From positions 62,001 through 126,000 of the forward strand of contig JAGAZB010000056.1 of assembly GCA_017940255.1 (NCBI GenBank): DNA of 64,000 nt, given 5' to 3'. Below are positions 18,456 to 27,825 of this stretch, piece by piece; within the stretch, counting starts at the first letter, position 1, and each line of letters opens with the position of its first letter. Below the pieces are notes generated by a model that had not been told where the DNA came from, ran no database searches, and saw only the letters and a list, made by a program, of their open reading frames with translations. Origin of the DNA: Treponema sp. (lineage in GTDB: Bacteria > Spirochaetota > Spirochaetia > Treponematales > Treponemataceae). Position numbers and translations under genes: made by a program.

Positions 18456-20027
18456 CTACTTTCCGCGCTCTTCCCATTTCTGGCGGCTTCCCTTCATTTC
18501 CAGCTGAACTGGAATCTGGTCAAAGCCCAGGTCTTCGCGGATTCGGTTTTTAAGATATGTAACGTAAGTTTCAGGTACAACTTCCGGTCGGGTTGCAAAA
18601 ATCATAAAGTTTACAGGATTTGTGCTGGTCTGAGTCATATAGCGGATTTTAAAATGCGCGGTCTTACTTGCTGGCGGCGGATAACGGTCCAGCCAGTCCT
18701 GCAAGGCGTTGTTCAGAGCCGAAGTTTCTATCTTACGTGTAAGCTGTTCGTAAAGGGCAATTGCTGTGTTCAAAAGATCTTTTACGCCAGTTCCGTTTAA
18801 GGCAGAAAGCGGCAGAATTGGAGCAAAGTCCATGTGGGCAAACATAATGTTCATCCAGTTGCGAACTTCTTTTACAGCCTTGTTGGTCTGCTCCTCTCGC
18901 AAATCCCACTTGTTCAAAACAAAGATGATACCACGTCCCTTTTCAAAAGCAAGCGAACAGATTTTTTTGTCCTGCTCGGCAAGTCCTTCTACGGCATCTA
19001 TTAAAAGGAAGACTACATCACATTCGTCCAGAGTTTTAATTGCCCGGTTTACAGAGTAGTATTCTACATCATCATGAACCTTGGCTTTACGGCGGATTCC
19101 GGCAGTGTCCAGAACCTTAAAATTGCGGCCGGCATATTCAAAAACACCTTCTACAACATCACGGGTGGTTCCTGCATAATCACAAACAATAGAATTTTCA
19201 GAATGAGTAAGACGATTACTCAAGGTCGATTTTCCAGTGTTTGGTTTTCCCATAATTGCAATTTTTATAGGTCTGTCTGATGAAACTAACTGCACATGTG
19301 AAAAATCACAACGACCAGAAATTGTTTCTGCAAGCTCAGAAATATTATCTCCATGAGAAGCAGAAATTAAAAAGAGTTCATCAAAACCATACTTTGCATA
19401 ATTCCAGGCTTCGGCTTCGTTGCGGCCGCCTTCGGTTTTATTTACAGCGGCAATAAGCTTGTGCCAGTAAGGGCGCATCTGAAGAATAAATTCTTCATCT
19501 TCACCAGTAATAACGCCAGCTTCCAAAAGGAGGATTACAACATCAGCCTTTTGAATCATTTCCAGAGAACGTTCTACAACGTAATCGTCCAGTTCGGCTT
19601 CTTTTGTTCCAATATCGCGGGTAAGCTTGTATCCGCCGGTATCTACAAGATGAACAGGTTTGCCATTTATAATTGCAGTTGATTCAACAGGATCGCGGGT
19701 TACACCAGGCTGGTCGTTTACAATTGCAACGCGATGGTGCAAAAAGCGGTTAAACAAAGTAGATTTACCAACATTAGGACGGCCGGCAATAACAACCAGA
19801 GGCAAGCCTTCGTACTCTAAATCTTCTGCGTCAATTCCAGCAGGAACGTGGATTGTTCCATCATCATCAAGATATGGTTCGTCTGAAGTAGCAGCTGCGG
19901 CTCCACTTACCGGGTTCACAAGAAAATCTGGCTGCTCTTCTAAAGGAATATTCATTTCTTCAGAGACTTCGTTCTTTATTTCTTTTGGTTTTGAAAAATC
20001 GGGTTTCGCTTTTTTATTCTTTGCCAT
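18456..20027 (-). CDS. der: Ribosome biogenesis GTPase Der (EngA)
   Basis: Der has two consecutive GTPase domains and helps assemble the 50S subunit. The 523-residue product has a 70-residue acidic/Lys-rich extension, then G domain 1 with GRPNVGKSTLFNRF, DQPGVTRD and DTGGY, G domain 2 with GKPNTGKSTLSNRL, DYAGTTRD, DTAGIRRKAK and NKWD, and a C-terminal KH-like domain ending MKGSRQKWEERGK. This is the usual order; the N-terminal extension makes it longer than E. coli Der (490). The Shine-Dalgarno is TTAGGA, and an extended -10 TGCTATAAT lies about 20 nt before the ATG. Confidence 0.97.
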   Translation of the reverse strand: MAKNKKAKPDFSKPKEIKNEVSEEMNIPLEEQPDFLVNPVSGAAAATSDEPYLDDDGTIHVPAGIDAEDLEYEGLPLVVIAGRPNVGKSTLFNRFLHHRVAIVNDQPGVTRDPVESTAIINGKPVHLVDTGGYKLTRDIGTKEAELDDYVVERSLEMIQKADVVILLLEAGVITGEDEEFILQMRPYWHKLIAAVNKTEGGRNEAEAWNYAKYGFDELFLISASHGDNISELAETISGRCDFSHVQLVSSDRPIKIAIMGKPNTGKSTLSNRLTHSENSIVCDYAGTTRDVVEGVFEYAGRNFKVLDTAGIRRKAKVHDDVEYYSVNRAIKTLDECDVVFLLIDAVEGLAEQDKKICSLAFEKGRGIIFVLNKWDLREEQTNKAVKEVRNWMNIMFAHMDFAPILPLSALNGTGVKDLLNTAIALYEQLTRKIETSALNNALQDWLDRYPPPASKTAHFKIRYMTQTSTNPVNFMIFATRPEVVPETYVTYLKNRIREDLGFDQIPVQLEMKGSRQKWEERGK

Positions 20028-20044
20028 TGTAAAATCCTAAGGCA

Positions 20045-20053
20045 ATTATAGCA
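20045..20053 (-). promoter_or_regulatory. Extended -10 of der
   Basis: Read on the minus strand the sequence is TGCTATAAT, a perfect extended -10. No clear -35 is seen, which is common with extended -10 promoters. The predicted leader is about 10 nt and includes the Shine-Dalgarno. Confidence 0.5.
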
Positions 20054-20091
20054 GACATCCAAACCCGCCGCAACCGCGCAAAGCATTAATA

Positions 20092-20143
20092 TATGGTTAA
20101 TAATATTATACATATTGTGTAAATTCTATTTGACTTAACCATA
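20092..20143 (+). promoter_or_regulatory. Inverted-repeat operator candidate for the Xre/PIN module
   Basis: TATGGTTAA (20092-20100) and TTAACCATA (20135-20143) form a perfect 9-bp inverted repeat with half-sites 43 bp apart, about four helical turns. The right half-site covers the end of the -35 box and the spacer of the promoter at 20130-20158. Between them lies a weaker dyad, TTATACA-TAT-TGTGTAA (20106-20122). Autoregulation by the Xre protein encoded next is inferred. Confidence 0.6.
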
Positions 20144-20158
20144 AAAGACCTTTATATT
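20130..20158 (+). promoter_or_regulatory. Promoter of the Xre/PIN module, probably leaderless
   Basis: TTGACT (20130-20135), 17-nt spacer, TATATT (20153-20158). The expected transcription start coincides with the ATG at 20165, and no Shine-Dalgarno exists. Confidence 0.65.
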
Positions 20159-20164
20159 ATAGGC

Positions 20165-20695
20165 ATGAACGAAACATTAAGAGCTTTAAGGGAACAGAAT
20201 AATTATTCTCAGGCGGCGGTTGCCTCTTATCTTGGAATTTCAAGACAGATGTATATTAAATACGAAAACGGAGATGCCACACCTCCTGTAAAAATTGTAA
20301 CGGAACTTTCAAATTTTTACAGAATTCCTTACGATGTTATTCTGGAAGATAAACTAAAAGCTCGGGAAACAGAAGAAAAACCCAACCGCGCCATTTACAA
20401 GATTCCAGAGCAGGAACCTTTGGAATGTCATGATTCGGGGGCTTTGTATGCTCCTATTCAAGATGAATCATCTTACTATCTAAAATCGGTTCTGGAAATG
20501 TTACCAAAATTAGTTTACAAGGAGCAGTTAAAAGTGTTGGAAAAAATCTCTGGTATGGTACAAAAGGCTACGGAAGAAAGACTAAAGCCTAAGAAAGAAA
20601 GTTCATTCTATGAAAGTCTCACAAATTTGAATAACAAATATCATCCTAAATCAAATGGAAGAGGATGGACAAGGGAGGAATTATATGAAAGATAA
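20165..20695 (+). CDS. Xre-family antitoxin/regulator
   Basis: The 176-residue protein has an N-terminal helix-turn-helix of the Xre/cro type (LRALREQNNYSQAAVASYLGI to about residue 65, including RQMYIKYENGDATPPV). The C-terminal part has no recognised domain but contains LKSVLEMLPKLVYKEQLKVL and ends in a charged tail, perhaps the toxin-binding part. It overlaps the PIN-domain gene by 11 nt. It probably binds the inverted repeat upstream and neutralises the PIN toxin; both points are inferred. Pairing of a PIN toxin with an Xre protein is less usual than with VapB/AbrB-type antitoxins. Confidence 0.85.
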   Translation: MNETLRALREQNNYSQAAVASYLGISRQMYIKYENGDATPPVKIVTELSNFYRIPYDVILEDKLKARETEEKPNRAIYKIPEQEPLECHDSGALYAPIQDESSYYLKSVLEMLPKLVYKEQLKVLEKISGMVQKATEERLKPKKESSFYESLTNLNNKYHPKSNGRGWTREELYER

Positions 20696-21146
20696 GAAGA
20701 ATGTAAACACTGCAACAGAAGAAGGAAAAGTTTTCTTTGATTCAAATATTTTAGTTTATTCTGTTGACGAAAGTGTTCCAGAAAAAAAAGAAATAGCATC
20801 ACAACTTCTTGCAAAAGCAGCAAATTCGAAAACTGGTATTATTTCTACACAAAGCCTGCAGGAATTTTTTAATGTTGCCGTAAAGAAACTTAATCTTTCT
20901 AAGCAGGCCGCAAGAGAATATGTAGAGTTGTTTTCTAAACAATTTCCCGTTACAAAAGTTTCCGTTCCCCTGATAATGGATGCAATTGACATCAGCATAA
21001 AGAACGACCTTTCTTTCTGGGATTCGCTCATTATTTCGGCCGCCACCGATACTGGCTGCATTATTGTCTATTCAGAAGACATGAACAGCGGACAGATTAT
21101 CAGTGGAGCTAAAATTCTCAATCCTTTTGCTGAAGTAGCGGCTTAA
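20685..21146 (+). CDS. PIN-domain ribonuclease toxin (VapC-like)
   Basis: The 153-residue protein is a PIN-domain protein of the COG5573 type. Acidic metal-binding positions are visible: FFDSNILVYSVD near the start, TQSLQEFFNV in the middle, SFWDSLIISAA and YSEDMNSGQ towards the end, then the typical ILNPF tail. PIN toxins are magnesium-dependent ribonucleases that often cut tRNA or rRNA. The ATG at 20685 is chosen because GGGAGGAA lies 7 nt before it; an open frame ten codons upstream lacks this. It overlaps the Xre gene, giving a two-gene operon. Confidence 0.85.
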   Translation: MKDKKNVNTATEEGKVFFDSNILVYSVDESVPEKKEIASQLLAKAANSKTGIISTQSLQEFFNVAVKKLNLSKQAAREYVELFSKQFPVTKVSVPLIMDAIDISIKNDLSFWDSLIISAATDTGCIIVYSEDMNSGQIISGAKILNPFAEVAA

Positions 21147-21147
21147 A

Positions 21148-24100
21148 CTAAAGCTGGAGTGCTCCCAAAGAAACACTCCAGTAGAAGTTCCAGTGGTTCA
21201 AATCTTCGTTTTCAAAATTGAACTGATAGGTTACTCCTATGTTTATAAACTGTTCCAGTGTAAGCGCATATCCGGCTTCCATTGTTTTTGACCAGGTTAT
21301 ATTCATGAAGTTTCCATTATCTGGAGTGTCATAGTTTATGCTGTTTTTTCCGTAAGAAAATATTGTTTCTGCAAAGACCTGACCTAAAAAGAGACTGAGC
21401 CCGGCTTTTAATTTCATGCGTCCAGGATAAGAACAGTCCTGATATTCATTACTGTAAGACGTCGTACTGTAGGCTGGAATATATTCAGACGGAAAATCTG
21501 TATATCGGATATTCAATGCCAGGCTCGGATTTAAGATATCAAAAAACTTCGGGCTTAAGCCCATTTGAGCTTCTGCTCCAAAGTAAATTTTGTTGTAATC
21601 AAAATTGTAATCAGCAATACCATACAAAGTACACTGGTAAGTTGCATAATTCATTTTTTCCGTAATCTGAAGATTCAAGAGATTTACACCTAAACGAAGG
21701 TTAAAGGCATGATTTACATCTGCACTATCATAAAAAGCAAATAATTTATCATCATGACGAATCAGATTATATTGCGAAATACCAACAAGACTAAAACTTT
21801 TTGCACAAAAGTCTGAAATTCGAAGATACAAAAAGTGCTGATATAAAAGAGAAAAGGAATTTAGTTCGGCAAAGTGCTTCTGGCCGTCAAAGTTGCGGGT
21901 ATACAAATCTCTTACGGCAGTACCAGCAAGAATAATATTTCCAACAGGAACAAAAGCAGTCAGGCTTCCGGAAAAATTATTTATAGCAGGATAATAAAGA
22001 CCTCCCGCAATTATTTCCCCTGGCATATATTGCAGTTTAGGTAAAAGTCCAAGAAAGGCTCCGCCAAAACCAAAAATATACTCCTCTGACATATCGTCGA
22101 AATCAGAAAAATCAAAAAGAGGAAAATATAAAAGCGGCTTTACAGTTGGAATATAAGCATGCTCATTTTTCAATTCTCCGCTTGCTTCAGGAAGATTTTC
22201 TGCTTTTTTCTGCAGTTCTTCTGGGCGACGGTAAACTTTCTTTGGCTCAACTGGAATTGGCTTATCCTCGCTGGCAATTTTTTTTCCCTTTTTCAGCTTC
22301 TTTTCTTTTGCTTCCTTTATTCTGTCCAGCGACTCTTCTTTTTCAGAAGCCTGCTCGTAGGGCTTAAAGTCTGGATAATCCCGCTGCAAATCACCAAAAT
22401 GCATAATTTCGCCAGGCATACTAGGACCATTGAATGAAGGTACATTTCCCCATTCAGAAGCAGGCTTTATTTTAACCACCAGCCCACTAGAAGAATATGA
22501 CCAGTAGTAAATCCCCTTCTCTCCCTGATAAGCCCAGAGAGCTCCAATCGGGTCTGCAAGAACAGGCACTTTTTTGCCGGCAAGCTCAGTACCATTCAAA
22601 CTAACTTCATACACTTCCAGACGGCCTCGGTCGTTGCTGGTAAAAGTCAGATTTCCATTACTGTTCCATGACGGGTAAGCTGGGTCGGTAATAAAGCCTT
22701 CTCCGTTTTCTACAACGGTAAAAGTACCAGCCGCCCCAGCAGCCACTGCGTTCCCCTCGCCAGAGCCATCCCCAAGTTCCATCACGCAAACCTTGGCACG
22801 CTTGCCGTCTACAGCCAGAAAAGCCACCTTTGTACCATCATCATTAACAGCAGGCTGTAAAAAGTCATATTCAGGATTTTCAAGAAGAGGCTTTACCTCA
22901 CCACTTTCTGTATCAATCTGAACAAGGCGCATTTTTAAGCCGCTTTGCTGAACAGCAACAAGAACATTACCATTACGGCTTACACTAGGCTGAAAGAAAG
23001 AACCTTTTTTTGTAAGCTTTTTTAATCCATCCTCTTGAGTCCAGGAATAAAGCGGCAGATTTTCCCTAATACCAGGCATACTGTCCAACCTTTCTTCCTG
23101 TAGAGTAATGTAAACCTTGCTGTTTTTATCTGCAGTATAACAGTCTGAATACATAACCTGGGTTCTAAAAAGCACAGTTTCCTGATAAAGAGTATTCAAA
23201 TCCTTTTCAGGATGAGTATTTCGAAGCTTATTACGGCCGCTTTTTGCAGAAGGATCCAGTTTTACAATCGAAACAAAATCATCATTTGTACTTCGCAAAG
23301 TAATAAGTGAACCATCATCCAAGACAATTGCAGGTCTATAGTAAGAAGTATCCTTTATTCTAGGAGAAATTATGAGACCTTCGGGAATCTTGCGCTCGTC
23401 TGCATAGCGTTTTGCAAGAGAAATCCTCATATCCTTATAAATATCTTCAGCTTCCTCCCCAGTTACAAGCTTTACAGCCGCATCCCAGGAGCCATACAAA
23501 GGACGATTACGCTCAATATCAGAAAGAGTATTAAGCCCCCAGCGGTCAGCCACAGAACGCATCATTAAATAGCCTATTACATAATTTGTTCCGTTTTTTT
23601 CAACCTCCTGATAAGAAGGAAAAGCGTTGTCCAAAGTAGCAGCCTTAAAGTCCAGTTCAAAATAAGGGCTTCGGCCACGACCACCATTTAAAAGCTCTGT
23701 TTCCAGAACGGTTGTAAGGCCTTCCAGAGACCAGCTGCTGTTATAATCAAAAAGAGTAGTTGCGGCAGGACCAAACAAAGCAGAAACAAGCTTCTTGCCG
23801 GGACGGTCTTCAAAGGCAAAATTGGCCGAATGAATAAGCTCATGAGTAAAAAAGAGCTGGCGCCAGTCATCACGGAAGGTAAAATCTACCATAGTCAGCG
23901 GCGTTGTAAACATCATGATTTCTACAGGAGCAGAATATGTAAGGGCATTTACAAAGTTCATGCGGTCCGTAACATAAACATCAGTTTTTTCCTGAGGAAA
24001 ACCGTAAACACCGGCAACCTTGTTCCAGGCATCATCGGCAATTTCTGCAAAGGCAGCAGCAGAATCGCGGGCACCTTCTTCATAAATAAAATTAAAATGC

Positions 24101-24216
24101 TCGGTTTGGGCGGTTTTCCAGCCTCGGAATTTGTTGTCATCACTATTATTGCCTTCTGCAAATAAAGTAAACGAGAAAGACAAAGCCAACATAGCAGCAA
24201 AAAGAGACTTTTTCAT
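21148..24216 (-). CDS. Secreted HExxH metallopeptidase with beta-propeller and C-terminal barrel-like domain
   Basis: The 1022-residue protein has a signal peptide (1-20), then a gluzincin-like peptidase domain (about 30-270) with HELIH at residues 125-129 and a plausible third zinc ligand, Glu165, in SWSLEGLTTV. Residues about 285-620 contain repeated WD40/TolB-like blades (for example FLQPAVNDDGTKVAFLAV and DPAYPSWNSNGNLTFTS). A Lys/Glu-rich linker (about 625-690) precedes a C-terminal region of amphipathic strands (about 700-1022) resembling an outer-membrane barrel. The target is unknown. A good AAGGAA Shine-Dalgarno precedes the ATG; it follows the SPFH gene by 23 nt on the same strand. 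Confidence 0.8.
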   Translation of the reverse strand: MKKSLFAAMLALSFSFTLFAEGNNSDDNKFRGWKTAQTEHFNFIYEEGARDSAAAFAEIADDAWNKVAGVYGFPQEKTDVYVTDRMNFVNALTYSAPVEIMMFTTPLTMVDFTFRDDWRQLFFTHELIHSANFAFEDRPGKKLVSALFGPAATTLFDYNSSWSLEGLTTVLETELLNGGRGRSPYFELDFKAATLDNAFPSYQEVEKNGTNYVIGYLMMRSVADRWGLNTLSDIERNRPLYGSWDAAVKLVTGEEAEDIYKDMRISLAKRYADERKIPEGLIISPRIKDTSYYRPAIVLDDGSLITLRSTNDDFVSIVKLDPSAKSGRNKLRNTHPEKDLNTLYQETVLFRTQVMYSDCYTADKNSKVYITLQEERLDSMPGIRENLPLYSWTQEDGLKKLTKKGSFFQPSVSRNGNVLVAVQQSGLKMRLVQIDTESGEVKPLLENPEYDFLQPAVNDDGTKVAFLAVDGKRAKVCVMELGDGSGEGNAVAAGAAGTFTVVENGEGFITDPAYPSWNSNGNLTFTSNDRGRLEVYEVSLNGTELAGKKVPVLADPIGALWAYQGEKGIYYWSYSSSGLVVKIKPASEWGNVPSFNGPSMPGEIMHFGDLQRDYPDFKPYEQASEKEESLDRIKEAKEKKLKKGKKIASEDKPIPVEPKKVYRRPEELQKKAENLPEASGELKNEHAYIPTVKPLLYFPLFDFSDFDDMSEEYIFGFGGAFLGLLPKLQYMPGEIIAGGLYYPAINNFSGSLTAFVPVGNIILAGTAVRDLYTRNFDGQKHFAELNSFSLLYQHFLYLRISDFCAKSFSLVGISQYNLIRHDDKLFAFYDSADVNHAFNLRLGVNLLNLQITEKMNYATYQCTLYGIADYNFDYNKIYFGAEAQMGLSPKFFDILNPSLALNIRYTDFPSEYIPAYSTTSYSNEYQDCSYPGRMKLKAGLSLFLGQVFAETIFSYGKNSINYDTPDNGNFMNITWSKTMEAGYALTLEQFINIGVTYQFNFENEDLNHWNFYWSVSLGALQL

Positions 24217-24239
24217 ATTTTTTCCTTTTTGGATTCAGT

Positions 24240-25160
24240 TTAGTTTTTTGCAGCAGGAAGATTAACAATTCCACCCGCAGCCGTAAGAGGAACATATTCT
24301 GGAACCTGGCGGCCATCCCACTTTTTAGCTCTTTCAAGCTCTATTTCCAGTTCCTTAAGTTTAATTTCAACCTGATAGTTCTGTGCAACCTTAGCGTTAT
24401 AGTAAGCAAGGGCATCAGCTTCAACCCGTTTTGCCTCTGCTGCCTTCTGAGCCTTAATAAGTTCAGCCTCGGCCTCCTGCTCTGCGGCAGCCTTTTTTGC
24501 TTCAGCTTCCTTTACCTGCTTCTGCGCATTCTGCTCAGCAAGCTTCAAATCCTGTTCAGCCTTTTTTACTTCCTGAGCACGATTTGCAGTTTCTTTAATC
24601 TGCTTGTCAAAATCATCAGACCAATCCCAGTTTGTAATTGTTGTCTGCGAAATATCAATAGGATAATCAGCCATTCGGGCAAGCATTGCCTGTGCAACCT
24701 TTGTGGTTACCTCATTTTGTTTTTCGACCAAATCATAAATTGAATACTGACCAACAGTTTCTTTCAAGGAAGCCTTTACGTTATCTCGCATGGCACTCTG
24801 AATTACAGCATCGTTTTGATAGCGGGTTACAATGTCCATAATCCTTCTTTCATCATAAATATAGCGTACGGCAACTGTACTTCCCACAGTCTGCATATCT
24901 TTTGTAATGGCACCATCCTGTCCGCACGAAAAAGAGACCTCATAGGTTTTTGGTTCCAGGCGGAATTTTCTGATTACTGTTACAAATGGTGCATGAAAAT
25001 TCATACCTGGCTGTAAAACATCACCCTGAACCTGCCCCAATGTAACCTTTACGCCTCTTTCATTTGGCGAAATTACAGTACAGGAATTGATGATAACTAC
25101 AAAAGCAAGCAAAACAATTACACCAGTAATAATTGAAGACTTTACAATTTTCTTTTCCAT
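24240..25160 (-). CDS. SPFH/prohibitin-family membrane protein
   Basis: The 306-residue protein has one N-terminal membrane helix (about 8-30) and an SPFH domain starting SPNERGVKVTLGQVQGDVLQ and PGMNFHAPFV. The second half is a long charged coiled coil rich in Ala, Glu and Lys (about 190-265). This matches prohibitin/HflC-like proteins that form large ring assemblies and often restrain membrane proteases such as FtsH. The ATG at 25160 has AAGGAG 8-9 nt upstream; a GTG three codons earlier lies too close to that site. It follows ptsI by 28 nt and is probably in the same operon. Confidence 0.9.
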   Translation of the reverse strand: MEKKIVKSSIITGVIVLLAFVVIINSCTVISPNERGVKVTLGQVQGDVLQPGMNFHAPFVTVIRKFRLEPKTYEVSFSCGQDGAITKDMQTVGSTVAVRYIYDERRIMDIVTRYQNDAVIQSAMRDNVKASLKETVGQYSIYDLVEKQNEVTTKVAQAMLARMADYPIDISQTTITNWDWSDDFDKQIKETANRAQEVKKAEQDLKLAEQNAQKQVKEAEAKKAAAEQEAEAELIKAQKAAEAKRVEADALAYYNAKVAQNYQVEIKLKELEIELERAKKWDGRQVPEYVPLTAAGGIVNLPAAKN

Positions 25161-25188
25161 AAAACACACTCCTTATTTTTGAAAAGCA

Positions 25189-26904
25189 TTACAAATTATT
25201 CAAATGCTTGCTGGAAATTGCTTCCAGCTCAGCAATTGTAAAGCGGGAAAGAAGTTCCTTTGTACCAGAAATCATCTTTGGACTCATAGAAAGATTACGG
25301 ATTCCCATACCGGCCAGAACCATAACACTGTCCTGACGGCCAGCCATTTCACCACAAACGCTCACTGGCACGCCACCATCTGCAGCATTTTGAATTGTCA
25401 TCTGAATCATGCGAAGCACAGAAAGACTGAATTCATCATAAAGACCAGAAACATGAGGATTTTCACGGTCAACGGCAAGTGTATACTGAGTAAGGTCGTT
25501 TGTTCCTAGGCTGAAGAAATCACTTACATCTGTAAGACAATCAGAAATAATAGCTGCAGATGCGGTTTCAATCATGATTCCCACAGGAACTCCGGCCTTA
25601 TATGGAATTCCTTCAGAATCAAGCTCAGCCTTAACTTCCTTAATAATTCTCTGACAACCCATAACCTGTTCCACAGAAGTAATAAGCGGGAACATAATCT
25701 GCAGATTTCCATAAATACTGGCACGATAAAGAGCGCGCAATTGTGTTTTCAGAACGTTTGGATAACTCAAGCTAAGGCGAACGGCACGCAAGCCCATCAA
25801 AGGATTTTTTTCATCAATAATTGGAATATCAACAGAGTTAATCAGCTTATCACCACCCGCATCAAGAGTACGGATTGTAACAGGCTTATCTCCCATAATC
25901 TGCAAAACCTGCTTGTAAGCTTCAAACTGAGTCTGCTCATTAAAGGAACGGGCGGCGGCATTCAAAGAAACCCCACTCTGCGACATATAAAAGAACTCTG
26001 TACGGAAAAGTCCAATTCCGTCGGCCCCTTCCGCCGCCGCAATCTCCGCCTCCTCCGGCGTTCCAATGTTCGCGTAAAGTTTAAACTCCACCCCATCTTT
26101 CGTGCGTGCGGGTTTACCTAAGAATTCACGAAGCTTAATCTTTCTCTGCTGCTCCTCCAGAATCCTTGCCTTATACTCACCGATAGTGTAGCGGTCCGGA
26201 TTCACAAGTATTTCCGCAGACTTACCGTCAATTACAACCGTTTCACCATTGCGAACCTTTTTGCTTATATCTTCCAGGCCCACAACCGTAGGAATTCCAT
26301 AGTTGCGCGCAAGAATAACCACATGGGAAGAAACACCGCCTTCGGTAAGTGCCAGACCAGCAATTTTTCGTTTTGAAAGAATGATTGTATCGGCAGAACT
26401 CAAAGAGTTTGCAATAATTACAGAACCATCTGGAACCCGGTTAATATCAAAAGGATGAATATCAAGCATTTCGTCCAGAACCCGACCAAAAATATCGGTA
26501 ATATCCTGGGCTCGCTCAGAAAGATAGTAGTTTCCCGCCTGACGCAGGCGCGAAGCATACTCTTCCGCCTTCATTTCAACGGTATATTCTATATTAAAAA
26601 GTTCTTCTTCGTAAAAATCCTTTACTTCTTTGGAAAAAACAGGGTCGCCCAACATAAGGATGTAAGTTTCAAAAACCTCACGTTGTGCCTTATCACGTTC
26701 ATCAGTTTTAGAAAGAGATTCCAGATGCTCCGAAAGCTCCAGCGAAACAGTCTGAACCGCAGTCTGAAAACGACTCCAGCCCTTGTTTACTTCATCAATT
26801 TTAATACGATGTTGTGGGATAGCCCTTTTTACTGGCTCGGGAATAACAAATGCAGTTCCAATTCCAACACCATCAGCCGCTGGGATACCAAGAAAAACTT
26901 CCAT
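25189..26904 (-). CDS. ptsI: Phosphoenolpyruvate-protein phosphotransferase (PTS enzyme I)
   Basis: Enzyme I moves phosphate from PEP to HPr at the start of the phosphotransferase cascade. The 571-residue product has the full domain order: HPr-binding/phospho-His domain with the active-site segment LTEGGVSSHVVILARNYGIP, then the PEP-binding TIM barrel with GIGLFRTEF, TIRTLDAGGDK, and GIMIETASAA, and the catalytic Cys in PVSVCGEMAGR. Length equals E. coli PtsI (575). No HPr or permease gene is adjacent; in spirochaetes Enzyme I often serves regulation rather than sugar uptake, but that cannot be judged here. Confidence 0.96.
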   Translation of the reverse strand: MEVFLGIPAADGVGIGTAFVIPEPVKRAIPQHRIKIDEVNKGWSRFQTAVQTVSLELSEHLESLSKTDERDKAQREVFETYILMLGDPVFSKEVKDFYEEELFNIEYTVEMKAEEYASRLRQAGNYYLSERAQDITDIFGRVLDEMLDIHPFDINRVPDGSVIIANSLSSADTIILSKRKIAGLALTEGGVSSHVVILARNYGIPTVVGLEDISKKVRNGETVVIDGKSAEILVNPDRYTIGEYKARILEEQQRKIKLREFLGKPARTKDGVEFKLYANIGTPEEAEIAAAEGADGIGLFRTEFFYMSQSGVSLNAAARSFNEQTQFEAYKQVLQIMGDKPVTIRTLDAGGDKLINSVDIPIIDEKNPLMGLRAVRLSLSYPNVLKTQLRALYRASIYGNLQIMFPLITSVEQVMGCQRIIKEVKAELDSEGIPYKAGVPVGIMIETASAAIISDCLTDVSDFFSLGTNDLTQYTLAVDRENPHVSGLYDEFSLSVLRMIQMTIQNAADGGVPVSVCGEMAGRQDSVMVLAGMGIRNLSMSPKMISGTKELLSRFTIAELEAISSKHLNNL

Positions 26905-26962
26905 AAAATTCCAACCCCTTTTTATAGTAGAATTATATATTATTTTTAGTTATATTTAAAGC

Positions 26963-27823
26963 ATGACTGTAGTACCTATTTTCCAGCTGCCTTTTCCAGC
27001 AGCTTTTTTAATTTTCATCATGTTCAGTTTTTTCGGATGGTGTTCAGAAGTCCTTTATGTTGGCATTTTTTTTGAACACAAATTTGTAAACCGCGGATTT
27101 TTACACGGACCACTCTGCCCGGTATACGGTTTTGGCGGAGTTGTAATCCTTTTATTACCAAAAGAACTTTATTCCACCTGGATTCCCCTCTTTTTTGCTT
27201 CAATGATTCTTTGCACACTTGTTGAATATTTTGTAAGTTGGATTATGGAAAAGACTTTCCACACCCGCTGGTGGGATTATTCACATTACAAATTAAATAT
27301 TAACGGCCGTGTCTGTGCCTTGAACTCTGTACTTTTCGGATTTATGGGACTTGGAATTATCCGTTTTGTTTACCCTCAGATTATCAGACTTTTAAACTGG
27401 ATGGGAAGCTTTGTGATTACCACTTCGGCTCAAATTATTGCAATCGCACTGAGTGTAGACATCATCATTACAGTTAGAAGACTTGTTGACTTCAACACTA
27501 CAATGGCAAAAATCAAAACCTTTGGCGAAATGCTTAAAGAAAATTACGGCCACGAAGAATGGTTCAAGGGAACTTCTGCTTATGTAATGGCTGAATCTGT
27601 AAAACTTCACGCACAGCAGGAACGCGAAAAGATTAGCAAGAGTATCATGGAAAAAATTGAACAGTTCCAGAGCAAGCGCCAGATTAATATCGAAAGTTTT
27701 ATGAAGCGCTTCCCAACTATGAAGAATGAAAACTACAATAACGAATTTGATGAACTTAAGCTCAAGATGAAAGAAAGACTTGAAAAGATTAAGGAAGAGC
27801 GTAAAGCCAGATTAGGAAAATAA
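26963..27823 (+). CDS. CmpB-type membrane protein (putative ABC-transporter type IV family)
   Basis: The 286-residue protein has about five hydrophobic helices in its first 165 residues and the family signature region with FSFFGWCSEVLYVGIFF, GFLHGPLCPVYGFGG, EYFVSWIMEKTFHTRWWDYS and LNINGRVCALNSVLFG. This is the family PF06541, annotated as putative ABC transporter permease without firm functional proof. The C-terminal third (about 180-286) is a charged, probably coiled-coil tail. It diverges from ptsI. A TATATT lies 6 nt before the ATG and no Shine-Dalgarno is seen. Confidence 0.8.
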   Translation: MTVVPIFQLPFPAAFLIFIMFSFFGWCSEVLYVGIFFEHKFVNRGFLHGPLCPVYGFGGVVILLLPKELYSTWIPLFFASMILCTLVEYFVSWIMEKTFHTRWWDYSHYKLNINGRVCALNSVLFGFMGLGIIRFVYPQIIRLLNWMGSFVITTSAQIIAIALSVDIIITVRRLVDFNTTMAKIKTFGEMLKENYGHEEWFKGTSAYVMAESVKLHAQQEREKISKSIMEKIEQFQSKRQINIESFMKRFPTMKNENYNNEFDELKLKMKERLEKIKEERKARLGK

Positions 27824-27825
27824 TA

